Shown here: in pieces, positions 27,926 through 37,366 of the stretch
Layout of the letters: each line of letters opens with the position of its first letter
Numbering within the stretch: position 1 is the first letter of the stretch
Source of the DNA: Duffyella gerundensis
GTDB taxonomy: Bacteria; Pseudomonadota; Gammaproteobacteria; Enterobacterales; Enterobacteriaceae
DNA length: 64,000 bases
Assembly: GCF_001517405.1 (NCBI RefSeq)
Contig: NZ_LN907827.1
Location: 2,300,587-2,364,586 of the forward strand
Direction: 5' to 3'
The notes under the pieces: model-generated
What the model was told of the DNA's origin: nothing
The model's input: the letters and a program-made list of their open reading frames with translations, nothing else
Databases searched by the model: none
Made by a program: the position numbers and the translations under genes

Positions 27926-29362
27926 ATGGCCGCCATTAGTAACCTGGGCGTAGGTTCCAACCTTGATCTGAGTTCTTTGTATGACAAGTTAGAGGCTGCT
28001 GAAAAGTCCAAGCTAACGACAATTACCACTCAACAGACAAATTCCCAAAGCAAATTAACCGCTTTGGGTAAATTGCAAAGCTCATTACAGAGCCTGCAAA
28101 CGGCAACAACGGCATTGGCTAAAGTCGATACCTTTAATGCGACTGCGGTAACCAGTACCAATACGGCATTCAGCGCGACTACCGCCAGCTCTGCCGTTGT
28201 CGGGAGCTATTCAGTTTCGGTAAGCCAGATTGCCTCCGCACAGACGCTGGTGTCGGGCTCACTGGCCAGTAATACGGCACCGCTGGGCGCCACCACCGGC
28301 GGCACCCGCACGCTGTCCATTCAACAGGGCAGCGGTACACCGATTACGCTGACGTTAACCGATGATCAGACGTCATTAGCTAACGTAGTTAAAGCCATTA
28401 ATACCAGCGGTGCCAACGTTGCCGCCACCACTATCAAAGGCAGCGACGGCAACTATCATCTGTTGCTATCGTCCAAAGCAACCGGTACTTCAAATGATAT
28501 GACAATCAGCGTATCAGGCGACGATACCTTGCAGGCGGCCATCGGCTACAGCGCTGGCGGCAGCAGCAATGGCATGAGCGTACAGACGGCATCAAAAAAT
28601 GCCAAACTGGAAGTAAACGGCATTGCCATTGAGAGTGCCAGCAACACGGTAAACGGCGCGCCGGAAGGCGTAACGCTAACCCTGAAATCGGCCACCACCG
28701 CACCGGAAAATCTTGAGGTAAGTCGCTCGGTTGACTCAGTAAAAACCGCGATCAAGAACTTTGTCACTGCCTATAACAACGTTAACGCCGTCATTGCCAG
28801 CGCAACCAAATATACCCCGGTTGCCAAAGGAGATGATCAGGCGTCAAACAATGGCGCCCTGCTGGGTGATAACACGGTTCGCACCGTGCAGGCACGTTTA
28901 CGCAGTCTGATTTCCAGCCCGCAGAGTGGCGGTTCAGTGGCAATCCTGGCACAGCTGGGCATTACCCAGGATCCTACGGTTAACCCAGACGGTTCTACGG
29001 GCAATCTGGTGATTGATGACACCAAGCTGACCAAGGCGCTGAATGAGACACCGCAGGCCGTTACGCAGTTCTTTGTTGGTGATGGTAAAACCTCCGGTCT
29101 GAGTACCCAGTTAGGCACGTCCTTAACTGACATGCTCAGCACCAGCGTTGGTAAAGAAGGCTTGATGAAAAATGCCACCGACGGCATTAACAGCAAGCTG
29201 GATCTACTGGGCGATCGCTATGAAGCGATGCAGGACCGTATTGATGCCACGATGGCGCGTTATAAAGCGCAATTTACACAACTTGATGCGTTTATGTCCA
29301 AGATGAATGCAACATCAAGTTATTTGACCCAGCAGTTTAGCTCAAGTTCTGACTCAAAATAG
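27926..29362 (+). CDS. fliD: Flagellar cap protein FliD
   Basis: The 478-residue filament cap protein, exported by the flagellar system, folds flagellin subunits at the tip. The N-terminal AISNLGVGSNLDLSSLYDKL and the C-terminal coiled coil (DLLGDRYEAMQDRIDATMARYKAQFTQLDAFMSKM) are diagnostic. It heads fliD-fliS-fliT under the sigma-28 promoter. Confidence 0.96.
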   Translation: MAAISNLGVGSNLDLSSLYDKLEAAEKSKLTTITTQQTNSQSKLTALGKLQSSLQSLQTATTALAKVDTFNATAVTSTNTAFSATTASSAVVGSYSVSVSQIASAQTLVSGSLASNTAPLGATTGGTRTLSIQQGSGTPITLTLTDDQTSLANVVKAINTSGANVAATTIKGSDGNYHLLLSSKATGTSNDMTISVSGDDTLQAAIGYSAGGSSNGMSVQTASKNAKLEVNGIAIESASNTVNGAPEGVTLTLKSATTAPENLEVSRSVDSVKTAIKNFVTAYNNVNAVIASATKYTPVAKGDDQASNNGALLGDNTVRTVQARLRSLISSPQSGGSVAILAQLGITQDPTVNPDGSTGNLVIDDTKLTKALNETPQAVTQFFVGDGKTSGLSTQLGTSLTDMLSTSVGKEGLMKNATDGINSKLDLLGDRYEAMQDRIDATMARYKAQFTQLDAFMSKMNATSSYLTQQFSSSSDSK

Positions 29363-29382
29363 CTTGAGTAGGGAGTCACCAA

Positions 29383-29790
29383 ATGTATAACCAGTCAGGG
29401 GCCGCCGCCTATGCTCGCGTCGGCCTGGAAAGTGCCGTGATGAGCGCCGATCACGATCAGCTCGTTACTATGCTTTTCGATGGCGCACTGAGTGCGCTGG
29501 TCCGTGCGCGCCTGTTTATGCTGGAAAATGATATCCAGCAGAAAGGTGCTGCCCTTACCAAGGCCATCAATATTATCGAAAATGGTCTTAAACATGGTTT
29601 AGAAGAAAACAGCGGCGACGAACTGACGGACAACATGATGGCGTTATATGCCTATATGGTGCGCCGTCTGTTACAGGCTAATCTGCATAACGATACGGCG
29701 GCAGTGGAAGAAGTTGAAGGCCTGTTGCGTAATATCGCCGATGCATGGAAACAATCGTTGGATCCCGCCACCTTCCAGGACGCTGTCTAA
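29383..29790 (+). CDS. fliS: Flagellin export chaperone FliS
   Basis: A 135-residue helical chaperone that holds flagellin monomers in the cytosol. The start MYNQSGAAAYARVGLESAVMSADHDQLVTMLFDGAL is typical. It lies 20 bp after fliD and its stop codon overlaps the fliT start (TAATG). Confidence 0.95.
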   Translation: MYNQSGAAAYARVGLESAVMSADHDQLVTMLFDGALSALVRARLFMLENDIQQKGAALTKAINIIENGLKHGLEENSGDELTDNMMALYAYMVRRLLQANLHNDTAAVEEVEGLLRNIADAWKQSLDPATFQDAV

Positions 29791-30146
29791 TGGCTATCGA
29801 ACCGCATCTGCTTATGACCTACCAGAAACTTTTATCACTCAGCCAGACGATGTTACATCTGGCCTCCGCAGGAAGCTGGGATGCGCTAATCGAAACGGAA
29901 GTTGATTACATTGGTGCGGTTGAACGCCTGTCGCAATCTACACAGGCGTCGCCAATTTCTTCCCAGGCACTGACTCAGTTGCGTCCTGTATTACGCAACA
30001 TTCTTGATAATGAGGCGCAGGTCCGCGTTTTGCTGCAGGAAAGGATGAATGAACTGGCCGGCTTGGTGACTCAGTCTAACAAGCAGAAATCACTTAACAG
30101 CACGTATACATCGATGCGCGGCAACATCCTTTACCCGCAGGATTAA
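29790..30146 (+). CDS. fliT: Flagellar regulator and FliD chaperone FliT
   Basis: The 118-residue helical protein from the ATG in the TAATG overlap (MAIEPHLLMTYQKLLSLSQTML) fits FliT, which binds FliD and restrains FlhDC. The gene is coupled to fliS. A longer frame beginning inside fliS is not needed. Confidence 0.88.
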   Translation: MAIEPHLLMTYQKLLSLSQTMLHLASAGSWDALIETEVDYIGAVERLSQSTQASPISSQALTQLRPVLRNILDNEAQVRVLLQERMNELAGLVTQSNKQKSLNSTYTSMRGNILYPQD

Positions 30147-30270
30147 CCTTAATCCCCCGCTACGTTAGATTGTGCGGTTTAACAAGAAGAAATATATTTC
30201 TGCTAAACCGCGCGTTTCGCTTAACCTCCTCCATACTTCAATTCTCAGGCAGACACATTGGAGCACGGAG

Positions 30271-31752
30271 ATGCAAAACCCCACGTTGTTGCAGTTTTTC
30301 CACTGGTATTATCCGGATGGCGGCAAACTCTGGCCTGAAGCTGCGGAACGCGCGGCCTGGCTAGGAGAAATTGGTATCAGCGCGGTTTGGCTGCCACCGG
30401 CCTATAAAGGGGAATCAGGCGGCTATTCAGTCGGTTATGATACCTACGATCTGTTTGACCTTGGCGAGTTTGATCAAAAAGGCAGCCAGGCCACCAAATA
30501 TGGCGACAAAGCGCAATTACTCAACGCGGTGGATAAACTGCGCCAGCATAATGTTGGCGTGATCATGGACGTGGTGCTCAACCATAAAATGGGCGCTGAC
30601 GAAAAAGAGACCATGGCGGTCAACCGCGTCAATCCTGACAACCGCGAAGAAATTAGCAGCGAAGAGATCGTGGCGGAAGCCTGGACGAAGTTCTCTTTCC
30701 CGGTGCGTGATGGCCAGTATTCAAAATTTGTCTGGGACTACAAATGCTTCAACGGCGTTGACCATATCGAAAACCCGGATGAAAACGGCCTGTTTAAGAT
30801 CGTCAATGATTATACCGGCGACGGCTGGAACGATCAGGTCGACGGCGAGCTGGGCAACTTCGACTATTTGATGGGTGCCAACATCGATTTCCGCAACACC
30901 GCGGTGACCGAAGAGCTGAAATACTGGGCGCGCTGGATGATGGAACAGCTGCCGTGCACCGGTTTTCGTCTGGATGCGGTGAAGCACATTCCGGCCTGGT
31001 TCTATAAAGAGTGGATCGATCACATTCAGGACGTCGCCCAGGACCCGATGTTTATCGTGGCCGAATATTGGTCGCACGACACCGACACGCTGATGAACTA
31101 TATCCATCAGGTTGAAGGCAAAACCATGCTCTTTGATGCGCCGCTGCAGATGAATTTTCATCAGGCATCAAAGTCAGGCTCCTCTTACGACATGAGCACC
31201 ATCTTTGATAATACGCTGGTAGAGCGCGATCCGTTCCATGCGGTGACCATTGTCGCCAACCACGATACGCAGCCGTTGCAGTCGCTGGAAGCGCCGGTGG
31301 AACCCTGGTTTAAGCCGCTGGCCTATGCGCTGATTCTGCTGCGTGAACAAGGTGTGCCTACCGTGTTTTATCCCGACCTGTTTGGCGCCAGCTATGGCGA
31401 CGAAGGCAGCGACGGTGAAACACATCAGGTGGAGATGCCGGTGATACCGGAACTGGAAGCGTTGATTCGCGCGCGCCAGCAGTATGCGCACGGCGTGCAG
31501 ACCAACTATTTCGATCATCCAAACTGCGTGGCGTTCAGCCGCAGCGGCACCGCTGAACAGCCGGGCTGCGTGGTGGTGCTCTCCAACGGCGACGAAGGCG
31601 AAAAAACCGTGGCGCTGGGTGACGGCTTTGCCAATACGCAGTGGCGCGATTATCTCGGCCATCGCGATGATCTGGTGCAGTGTGATGAGGCGGGCAATGG
31701 ACAGTTCCGCTGTAACGGCGGCAGCGTAAGCGTCTGGGTAAAAGCGGACTAA
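30271..31752 (+). CDS. amyA: Cytoplasmic alpha-amylase AmyA
   Basis: A 493-residue glycoside hydrolase 13 enzyme without a signal peptide. Catalytic motifs are GFRLDAVKH (nucleophile Asp), FIVAEYW (acid Glu) and VANHDTQP (Asp). It hydrolyses alpha-1,4-glucans in the cytosol. I start at [15 protein letters not shown], where GGAG lies 7 nt upstream, because this matches E. coli AmyA; an upstream extension is unlikely. It follows fliT as in E. coli and ends in a strong terminator. Confidence 0.95.
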   Translation: MQNPTLLQFFHWYYPDGGKLWPEAAERAAWLGEIGISAVWLPPAYKGESGGYSVGYDTYDLFDLGEFDQKGSQATKYGDKAQLLNAVDKLRQHNVGVIMDVVLNHKMGADEKETMAVNRVNPDNREEISSEEIVAEAWTKFSFPVRDGQYSKFVWDYKCFNGVDHIENPDENGLFKIVNDYTGDGWNDQVDGELGNFDYLMGANIDFRNTAVTEELKYWARWMMEQLPCTGFRLDAVKHIPAWFYKEWIDHIQDVAQDPMFIVAEYWSHDTDTLMNYIHQVEGKTMLFDAPLQMNFHQASKSGSSYDMSTIFDNTLVERDPFHAVTIVANHDTQPLQSLEAPVEPWFKPLAYALILLREQGVPTVFYPDLFGASYGDEGSDGETHQVEMPVIPELEALIRARQQYAHGVQTNYFDHPNCVAFSRSGTAEQPGCVVVLSNGDEGEKTVALGDGFANTQWRDYLGHRDDLVQCDEAGNGQFRCNGGSVSVWVKAD

Positions 31753-31772
31753 AATGGGCTGAAGCAACAAAC

Positions 31773-31803
31773 AAAAAAGGGCGCAACCCATGCGCCCTTT
31801 TTT
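31773..31803. terminator. Bidirectional terminator between amyA and yedD
   Basis: AAAAAAGGGCGCA and TGCGCCCTTTTTT form a perfect 13-bp inverted repeat with a 5-nt loop between two convergent genes. Confidence 0.92.
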
Positions 31804-31807
31804 ACGG

Positions 31808-32305
31808 TTATTTTTCGACTTGTGCAGCCGCTGGCTTCGCTTCGGTGGCCTGGGTAATCCGCGTTTTCAGGCTTTCCGGCTCAATATTCTGAATCACCTG
31901 CACTTTGGCATCCTGCTCTGCCATCTGCAGCGCCTGCTGGCACTCCACCGTTGGCCGCTCGACTTTACGCAACGTCAGGCCGTCGTAATGGAGCTCGCTG
32001 CCTTCCTGCTCCAGTGGCATCACGCGCAGCTGGCGGGTCACGTTAACATAATCACCGTTCAGCTGGGTTAACTTACCTGGTTTTGCGATCACGCGCTGCC
32101 ACTGACGGCAATCCAGCGTATCGCCGGACGCGTTGACAATCAGGCTGCCGATCGCTTTATCACTGCGCAGGCCGCTTTGCGGGCCAAACGTCTGCCAGTT
32201 GCCCTGCAAATTAGCCGGTGCCGGCGTCTTTACCGCCTGCTGATAATCAGTGATTTGCGCACAGCCGCCCAGCGCCAGCGCGCTCAGTAACATCCACTTT
32301 TTCAT
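31808..32305 (-). CDS. yedD: Lipoprotein YedD
   Basis: A 165-residue lipoprotein precursor with lipobox LGGC (Cys about residue 15). The stretches VKTPAPANLQGNWQT, IGSLIVNASGDTLDCRQWQRVIAKPGK and ERPTVECQQAL match E. coli YedD; the tail is longer and Ala-rich. Start chosen at the ATG at 32305 with AGGG upstream rather than a TTG two codons before. Function unknown; location next to amyA is as in E. coli. Confidence 0.88.
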   Translation of the reverse strand: MKKWMLLSALALGGCAQITDYQQAVKTPAPANLQGNWQTFGPQSGLRSDKAIGSLIVNASGDTLDCRQWQRVIAKPGKLTQLNGDYVNVTRQLRVMPLEQEGSELHYDGLTLRKVERPTVECQQALQMAEQDAKVQVIQNIEPESLKTRITQATEAKPAAAQVEK

Positions 32306-32448
32306 CTTCAATCCCTAACCATCAATGCGATGGCCGCTACGTTATAATTTTTCTCACCGGTTATGCAAGCCGCACACGGCTTCCGGGCGCCTGACAGCAT
32401 CAACGATAGCAGTTACACTGGGCGCACGCCCATTTTCAGGAGCAGGTA

Positions 32449-32772
32449 ATGAAAACCCCCGAAGAGTATTACGTCCTTGCGCGCAGTATGTTTTTATCCG
32501 CGCAGCCCGATTTTCAGCAGGCGCTCGAGCAGCTGACCGAATCCGATGCCCGCACCGCTGGCATGTCGCTGCGTCAGCTGCGTGATTTGCAGGCCGATCG
32601 GATTTACGCCGCCTTTTTACGGCAGAAGAAGCAGGATGCAATGCTGTTTTCTATTCAGCTGGCCGAGCCGGACAAAGCGGTGGCCGCCGAAGCGATTGAA
32701 GCCTATCTGAAATCGCATGCTGAAGCGCTGGGCATGACGTGGGAAGAGTTCTGCCGTAAGAACGAGCTGTAA
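32449..32772 (+). CDS. Small helical protein (DUF6388-like)
   Basis: A 107-residue soluble protein, mostly helical, starting MKTPEEYYVLARSMFL and ending EALGMTWEEFCRKNEL. The ending and overall pattern recall the DUF6388 family of unknown function; this is from memory and uncertain. AGGAG lies 7 nt upstream of the ATG. It stands alone between yedD and an IraP-like gene. Confidence 0.65.
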   Translation: MKTPEEYYVLARSMFLSAQPDFQQALEQLTESDARTAGMSLRQLRDLQADRIYAAFLRQKKQDAMLFSIQLAEPDKAVAAEAIEAYLKSHAEALGMTWEEFCRKNEL

Positions 32773-32826
32773 AGTGAAGCGGCCTCTGGAGGTGCGGCAG
32801 TTTTCACTACCAGAGGTAGCCCGACG

Positions 32827-33108
32827 TCAGGCGGTTTTGCTTTCGACGTAGCTGGTGACGGCGAGCAGGCGGTTGACGTGGGTCAGAAGCAGATCGACAT
32901 CGGTTTGCAGAAAATCAGTGGAGGAGCGCGACGCGGTGACAATCGCATCCTGAACGGTGTCGGAAATACTCTGATCGTTGGTGTTTCTGGCGTTGATCAG
33001 CAGCGCCGCAATTAGCAGTGATTGCGCTTCGACCTGCGCGGTGAGCTCTTTTGTATCAACATCCATTTTTGCCAGCTTCAATAAGATGTCGACGACCAGT
33101 TGTTTCAT
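32827..33108 (-). CDS. IraP-like anti-adaptor, copy 1
   Basis: A 93-residue protein starting MKQLVVDILLKLAKMDVDTKELTAQVEAQSLLI. The N-terminal half lines up with E. coli IraP ([28 protein letters not shown]), which blocks RssB and so stabilises sigma-S. I chose the ATG at 33108 with AGGGA upstream; the longer frame begins inside the LexA box region and is unlikely. It is divergent from the dinI-like gene, so the LexA box between them may also affect it. A second paralog lies at 41322. Confidence 0.7.
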   Translation of the reverse strand: MKQLVVDILLKLAKMDVDTKELTAQVEAQSLLIAALLINARNTNDQSISDTVQDAIVTASRSSTDFLQTDVDLLLTHVNRLLAVTSYVESKTA

Positions 33109-33222
33109 GGGTTTTCCCTGTAGCAATTGCGCTATGAAATAATTTCCACAATCTGCCAAATAGTCGCCCGATATACAACCTTCACGTGATAAACCCCGAG
33201 CCACGGCGTTTTTTACTTGATA

Positions 33223-33238
33223 CTGTATACGCAACCAG
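33223..33238. promoter_or_regulatory. LexA (SOS) box of the dinI-like gene
   Basis: CTGT-ATACGCAA-CCAG differs from CTGT-N8-ACAG at one base, flanked by TA on both sides as in strong boxes. It lies 45 bp upstream of the dinI-like start. Confidence 0.75.
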
Positions 33239-33283
33239 TATTATGATATGCAATGAAAGCGTGTCTCAATAAGGGCAATAAAA

Positions 33284-33523
33284 ATGTTTGTGGAACTGGT
33301 TTACGATAAGCGCAACGTGGCAGGGTTGCCCGGCGCAAATGAGATGATTTTAGAAGAGCTGACCAGGCGCATTCAGCGCGTCTTTCCGGCGATGGAAGTG
33401 AAAGTAAAGCCGATGCAGCGTAACGCGATTGATACCGACGCCAGCAAAGGTGACAAGGCCATTATGGCGCGCATCATTGAAGAGATGTTTGAAGAAGCCG
33501 ATATGTGGCTGGTGGCAGAATAA
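33284..33523 (+). CDS. DinI-like SOS modulator
   Basis: A 79-residue protein of the DinI family: LTRRIQRVFPAMEVKVKPM and EEMFEEADMWLVAE correspond to the core helix and acidic tail of E. coli DinI, which binds RecA filaments and tunes LexA and UmuD cleavage. The LexA box upstream and the orphan umuD in the same window fit an SOS role. A strong terminator follows directly. Confidence 0.85.
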   Translation: MFVELVYDKRNVAGLPGANEMILEELTRRIQRVFPAMEVKVKPMQRNAIDTDASKGDKAIMARIIEEMFEEADMWLVAE

Positions 33524-33528
33524 GCAAA

Positions 33529-33560
33529 AAAACGGCCCGCACTGTTCTGCGGGCCGTTTT
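33529..33560. terminator. Terminator after the dinI-like gene
   Basis: AAAACGGCCCGCA and TGCGGGCCGTTTT form a perfect 13-bp inverted repeat with a 6-nt loop; it can serve the convergent gene at 33594 too. Confidence 0.9.
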
Positions 33561-33593
33561 ATTTTTCTGTATCAAACTGTATCAGTCAGCGGC

Positions 33594-33866
33594 TTAGCCT
33601 TCCTGCTCGCTGCGATTGACGGAAATCTCCAGGTCCTCAATCAGGACATGAATATCTTCCATCAGTTTGCCCTGCTCATTCAGCAGTGTATTGATGCGTC
33701 CCGCGAATTCATCATCTTTGTATTCGCCGGCTTCGAAAGCCAGATACTGAGAAGAGAGCGCCTTGGTGTTGTTCTCTGCGTAGTGGCGCATCTCTTTCAA
33801 CTGTGAAGCGACGTCACGCAGATAATCGGTTTTCGTTTTCGGTGTTACTTCGATTTCATCACTCAT
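33594..33866 (-). CDS. Unknown 90-residue coiled-coil protein
   Basis: An acidic, mostly helical soluble protein (SDEIEVTPKTKTDYLRDVAS start; LLNEQGKLMEDIHVLIEDLE heptads near the end). AGAGGG lies 8 nt upstream of the ATG. No family recognised. It is convergent with the dinI-like gene and shares its terminator. Confidence 0.65.
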   Translation of the reverse strand: MSDEIEVTPKTKTDYLRDVASQLKEMRHYAENNTKALSSQYLAFEAGEYKDDEFAGRINTLLNEQGKLMEDIHVLIEDLEISVNRSEQEG

Positions 33867-34056
33867 GCTCGTTTCCCTCTGGTTGAATATTGGATAAAAA
33901 TCCTGACTACCTTTTAAAGCGTAGCGGATAATCCCGTTTCGTCCTTAAGAATAATCGGAAGCCGTTACGCTTGTTTATTTATACAGTAGAAATCAAAACG
34001 TCTGCCGGAGCCTGGCTACACTAATAGACTCCCCTTTGTGCTACAGGAGCGTATTC

Positions 34057-35277
34057 GTGAAAGCATTGACCTATCATGGTCCGCACAATGTCAGCGTTGA
34101 TAATGTTGCCGATCCAATTATTGAAGCGCAGGACGACATTATTCTTCGCGTTACCGCCACGGCGATTTGTGGATCCGATCTGCACCTTTATCGCGGCAAA
34201 ATTCCACAGACCAAACACGGTGATATTTTTGGCCATGAGTTCATGGGCGAAGTAGTGGAAACCGGCCGCGATGTCACCGCGGTACAGAAAGGCGATCGCG
34301 TCATCATTCCTTTTGTTATCGCCTGCGGCGAATGTTTCTTCTGCCATCTCGATCAGTTTGCTGCCTGTGAAAACACCAACAGCGGCCGTGGCGCTATCAT
34401 CAATAAAAAGCAGATTCCACCTCCGGCGGCGCTGTTTGGCTTCAGTCACCTTTACGGCGGCGTGCCGGGCGGCCAGGCGGAATACGTGCGCGTACCGAAA
34501 GCCAACACCGGCCCGTTCAAAGTGCCGCAGACGTTGTCAGACGATAAGGTGTTGTTCCTGACCGATATCCTGCCCACTGCCTGGCAGGCGGTAAAAAATG
34601 CCCAGGTGAGCAAAGGCTCCAGCCTGGCCATTTTTGGTGCCGGACCGGTTGGCCTGCTGGCTGCCGCCTGCGCCCGCTATGCCGGTGCGGAACAGATCTT
34701 TATGGTCGATCATCACCCGTATCGCCTGCAGTTTGCTCAGCAGCGTTACGGTGTTATCCCGATCAACTTTGATGAAATTGACGATCCGGCAGAAGCGATC
34801 ATCGAACACACCGCGGGCAATCGCGGCGTTGATGCGGTGATTGATGCAGTGGGCTTTGAGGCCAAAGGCAGCACCACCGAAACCATTTTGACCAACCTGA
34901 AACTGGAAGGCAGCAGCGGCAAAGCGCTACGCCAGTGTATTGCCGCAGTACGTCGCGGCGGCATCGTCAGCGTGCCGGGCGTTTATGCCGGATTTATTCA
35001 CGGCTTCCTGTTTGGCGACGCCTTCGATAAAGGTCTGACCTTTAAAATGGGTCAGACGCACGTGCACGCCTATCTGCCGGAATTGCTGGCGCTGATTGAA
35101 AAAGGGCTGCTAACGCCCGAAGAGATCGTGACGCATCATCTGCCGCTTAACGATGCGGCAGAGGCGTATAAAATTTTTGAGAAGCGTAAAGAGGATTGTC
35201 GCAAGGTGATTCTGGTACCTGGTCTGGCGGCGACCTCGCCGACTGATATCACCAGTGCCAGCGTGGGTAACGTATAA
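34057..35277 (+). CDS. Zinc-dependent alcohol dehydrogenase family protein
   Basis: A 406-residue medium-chain dehydrogenase. Catalytic zinc ligands lie in TAICGSD and GHEFMGEV; the structural zinc loop is [17 protein letters not shown]; the NAD site is [12 protein letters not shown]. Length and pattern resemble glutathione-independent formaldehyde dehydrogenase-like enzymes of enterics; the substrate cannot be fixed from sequence. Translation starts at GTG 34057 with CAGGAG 7 nt upstream. Single gene. Confidence 0.85.
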   Translation: MKALTYHGPHNVSVDNVADPIIEAQDDIILRVTATAICGSDLHLYRGKIPQTKHGDIFGHEFMGEVVETGRDVTAVQKGDRVIIPFVIACGECFFCHLDQFAACENTNSGRGAIINKKQIPPPAALFGFSHLYGGVPGGQAEYVRVPKANTGPFKVPQTLSDDKVLFLTDILPTAWQAVKNAQVSKGSSLAIFGAGPVGLLAAACARYAGAEQIFMVDHHPYRLQFAQQRYGVIPINFDEIDDPAEAIIEHTAGNRGVDAVIDAVGFEAKGSTTETILTNLKLEGSSGKALRQCIAAVRRGGIVSVPGVYAGFIHGFLFGDAFDKGLTFKMGQTHVHAYLPELLALIEKGLLTPEEIVTHHLPLNDAAEAYKIFEKRKEDCRKVILVPGLAATSPTDITSASVGNV

Positions 35278-35288
35278 CCGAGCTGTTC

Positions 35289-35311
35289 ACCGGCCCGCCA
35301 TCGCGGGCCGG
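35289..35311. terminator. Hairpin between convergent genes
   Basis: CCGGCCCGC-CATC-GCGGGCCGG is a perfect 9-bp stem between the dehydrogenase gene and the Ala-rich gene. There is no clear T run, so termination is likely but not certain. Confidence 0.55.
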
Positions 35312-35319
35312 TTCATGAC

Positions 35320-36174
35320 TTACAGATACTTCTTCGCCAGCAGCTTCAGTTCATCTTTAGCCGCCTGCCCCAGCCGGGCAATGCCTTGCTCAACAAAATC
35401 AAACGCCTGTTCAAAATCATTCACGCCTGCGGTTACCGCGTCGTGCACGCTCTGCTGCTCATCCGCTTCAGACGGATAAGCTACCGCGTTATCCGCCGTC
35501 GGCGTGCTGCTGAGCGCCGGAGGGATCTCAATCGGTGCGGCCGGTGCGGCTTCAGCGGGTGCGGCGCTGGTGGTTGCGGCGACATCGGCCGGTTCAGCGG
35601 GCGCAGCATCAGCATTAGGCGCGGCTGGCTCAGCGGCAACATCGGCTGGCGCAGCGGTTACCGCTTCTGGCGCGGCGCTGGCAGTTTCGACGACATTAGC
35701 CGGTTCAGCGGGCGCAGCATCAGCATTGGACGCGGCTGGCTCAGCGGCAACATCGACCGGCGCAGCGGTTACCGCTTCCGGCGCGGCGCTGGCAGTTGCC
35801 ACGACATCGGCCGGTTCAGCGGGCGCAGCATCAGCATTAGGTGCGGCTGGCTCAGCGGCAACATCTACTGGCGCAGCGGTTACCGCTTTCGGCGCGGCTG
35901 GTGTGGCTTCCAGCGGTGCGGCGCTGACGGCATCGGCGGCATCGGTAGCTTTTTCGGCTGGCGCGGTGGCCGCCGGTGCGGCGGTTGACGCCTCTTCGAC
36001 AGCGTCAATCGTACGCGCGGGCGGAGCATCAAACATCGGGTCGCGTGGGCTGGCCTCAGTGGGCGTTTCTGCCGCTGTCGCGGCGGGTTGCGCACTTTGT
36101 ACCGCTGCCGAATCGACCAGATTTTGCTCAGGGTTTGCGGCGGTATTTGGGGTAACTGCATTGATATCGGACAT
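35320..36174 (-). CDS. Ala/Pro-rich repeat protein
   Basis: A 284-residue protein from the ATG at 36174 (AGGAG 6 nt upstream). The middle is low-complexity Ala/Pro/Glu with three near-identical 37-residue repeats (TAAPVDVAAEPAAPNADAAP and similar). The last 50 residues form a conserved-looking helical domain (FEQAFDFVEQGIARLGQAAKDELKLLAKKYL). No signal peptide. Probably a flexible linker ahead of a helical tail; function unknown. The upstream frame extension to 36246 has no ribosome site. Confidence 0.65.
   Translation of the reverse strand: MSDINAVTPNTAANPEQNLVDSAAVQSAQPAATAAETPTEASPRDPMFDAPPARTIDAVEEASTAAPAATAPAEKATDAADAVSAAPLEATPAAPKAVTAAPVDVAAEPAAPNADAAPAEPADVVATASAAPEAVTAAPVDVAAEPAASNADAAPAEPANVVETASAAPEAVTAAPADVAAEPAAPNADAAPAEPADVAATTSAAPAEAAPAAPIEIPPALSSTPTADNAVAYPSEADEQQSVHDAVTAGVNDFEQAFDFVEQGIARLGQAAKDELKLLAKKYL
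35591..35912. repeat. 111-bp in-frame tandem repeat, about 2.9 copies
   Basis: Units begin at 35591, 35702 and 35813, differing at a few bases each. The 37-codon period keeps the frame, so copy-number changes would alter protein length without breaking it. Confidence 0.9.
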
Positions 36175-36306
36175 AGTAGACTCCTGCGTCTTTTTAAAGA
36201 AAAGCAGCGCGTTAAAAGCGCTCCAGATTAAAGGGGTAACATTCATGGCTAATTCCTTGGGGGGGTAAAACAGGCAGTGACAACATAAACGCCACTGCCA
36301 AGGTGC

Positions 36307-36624
36307 TTAACGGGCGTTTTCTTCCTTAACCACCGACTTGACTTTATCTGCCGTCATGTCCGCCGTCCGGTTCGGCAGCACATCCAGTTTGTGCTGTAAT
36401 TGCTTTACCTGTTCTGATACCGCATCGACCTTGGCTTCGCGGCGCATCGCCGCTTCACGATAATCCTTACGAATGCTGTCCAGCTGTTGGTTTGCCTGAT
36501 TACTGACGTAGGCAAAAATTACCGTCATTACCACGCAGAACACCGCGGCAATCAGCAGAATGCAGCCGAGTATGATGTTGCGCCTGAAGTTTTTGGGCCG
36601 TAGTAAATCGTTAGCAGTTGTCAT
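36307..36624 (-). CDS. Small membrane protein with coiled coil
   Basis: A 105-residue protein with one membrane segment (residues about 16-40, NIILGCILLIAAVFCVVMTVIFAYV in parts) followed by a coiled coil (residues 45-85). Topology is like an i-spanin or a division accessory protein, but I recognise no family. Its start overlaps the end of the gene at 36611 by 14 bp, so the two are coupled. Confidence 0.6.
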   Translation of the reverse strand: MTTANDLLRPKNFRRNIILGCILLIAAVFCVVMTVIFAYVSNQANQQLDSIRKDYREAAMRREAKVDAVSEQVKQLQHKLDVLPNRTADMTADKVKSVVKEENAR

Positions 36625-36994
36625 CGCTGATAGTCTCCAGAGTGGTGATTAAACGATTGATCTCCTTACTGAACTTGTCGCTTTGCTCAACCTCGGTCAT
36701 CGTGCGCAGGATGCCAAGCGAGTTCTTCATCAGGCGCATATCGGTTTCGAGTGAGGAGATGCAACGCATGTTCTGTTCATGGCGCGTGCGCAGATCGTCG
36801 TTCTCTTTTCTGAGCGCGATGTTGGCTTCCTTAAGCCACACGACCTGCTCTTTGTAGCTGGTAATAATTTCACCTCCTGCCCGATTGCTGGTGATGATGG
36901 TGGCTAAGCCCGCCATCAGGGGTTTCCAGAACAGTGCCGCGGCACTACCGCCAAGAAGGAGTGCGCCGATGCTGGTAATCAAACTACTTTCCAT
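36611..36994 (-). CDS. Small membrane-anchored coiled-coil protein
   Basis: A 127-residue protein with an N-terminal membrane segment (SIGALLLGGSAAALFWKPLMA) and a long coiled coil (VVWLKEANIALRKENDDLR). Such layouts occur in phage DUF2730-like and holin-associated proteins, which is only a resemblance. GAGGTG lies 4 nt upstream of the ATG. With the next gene it may form the distal part of the leftward transcript from the promoter at 37652-37680. Confidence 0.6.
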   Translation of the reverse strand: MESSLITSIGALLLGGSAAALFWKPLMAGLATIITSNRAGGEIITSYKEQVVWLKEANIALRKENDDLRTRHEQNMRCISSLETDMRLMKNSLGILRTMTEVEQSDKFSKEINRLITTLETISDDNC

Positions 36995-37083
36995 GCCACA
37001 CCTCTTCGACTTGGCTAAAAAACGTTAACAAGGATAAAAAGGGATATTTGCTCATCGTTATTTCCGCTAAAACCTGCCACAAA

Positions 37084-37150
37084 TGAGGTTGTCGTAAGAA
37101 ACGCGATACCCGCTTGGGTAGCCGGTCGCGTTGACAACAACCCGCCCTCA
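37084..37150. ncRNA. Long structured hairpin, possible RNA element
   Basis: Nested inverted repeats (TGAGG/CCTCA, GTTGTC/GACAAC, AACGCGA/TCGCGTT, TACCC/GGGTA) make an extended imperfect hairpin of 67 nt. There is no T run, so it is not a plain terminator. It lies in the gap between the coiled-coil genes and the small ORF at 37148. It could be an RNA processing site, a small RNA, or a DNA palindrome. Confidence 0.4.
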
Positions 37151-37366
37151 TTTCAGAAGCTCATGCATTTGCTTGTGCTTCTGCGTGTTAACAATCAGCC
37201 AAAGTCTGGTGGTGCGGGTAAGTCGTGGTGGTTTAGCGTGCGAGGGAAATCCTGATGCCCATGGTATTGCCCCAAAACGGGTGCGGTTATAAGGCAGGTA
37301 AAGCGCCTGCGGAGTACAAAGCGGGCAACGGCGAGCGCTGCTGGCGATGCAATAAAATGTGGTCAT
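37148..37366 (-). CDS. Possible 72-residue protein
   Basis: An ATG at 37366 with a perfect AGGAGG 4 nt upstream opens a 72-codon frame (MTTFYCIASSARRCPLCTPQ), rich in basic and aromatic residues, with a CPLC pair. Composition is unusual and no family is recognised. The strong ribosome site and the leftward promoter upstream argue for translation; the 3' end overlaps the structured hairpin. A longer frame to 37435 is not supported. Confidence 0.45.
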   Translation of the reverse strand: MTTFYCIASSARRCPLCTPQALYLPYNRTRFGAIPWASGFPSHAKPPRLTRTTRLWLIVNTQKHKQMHELLK

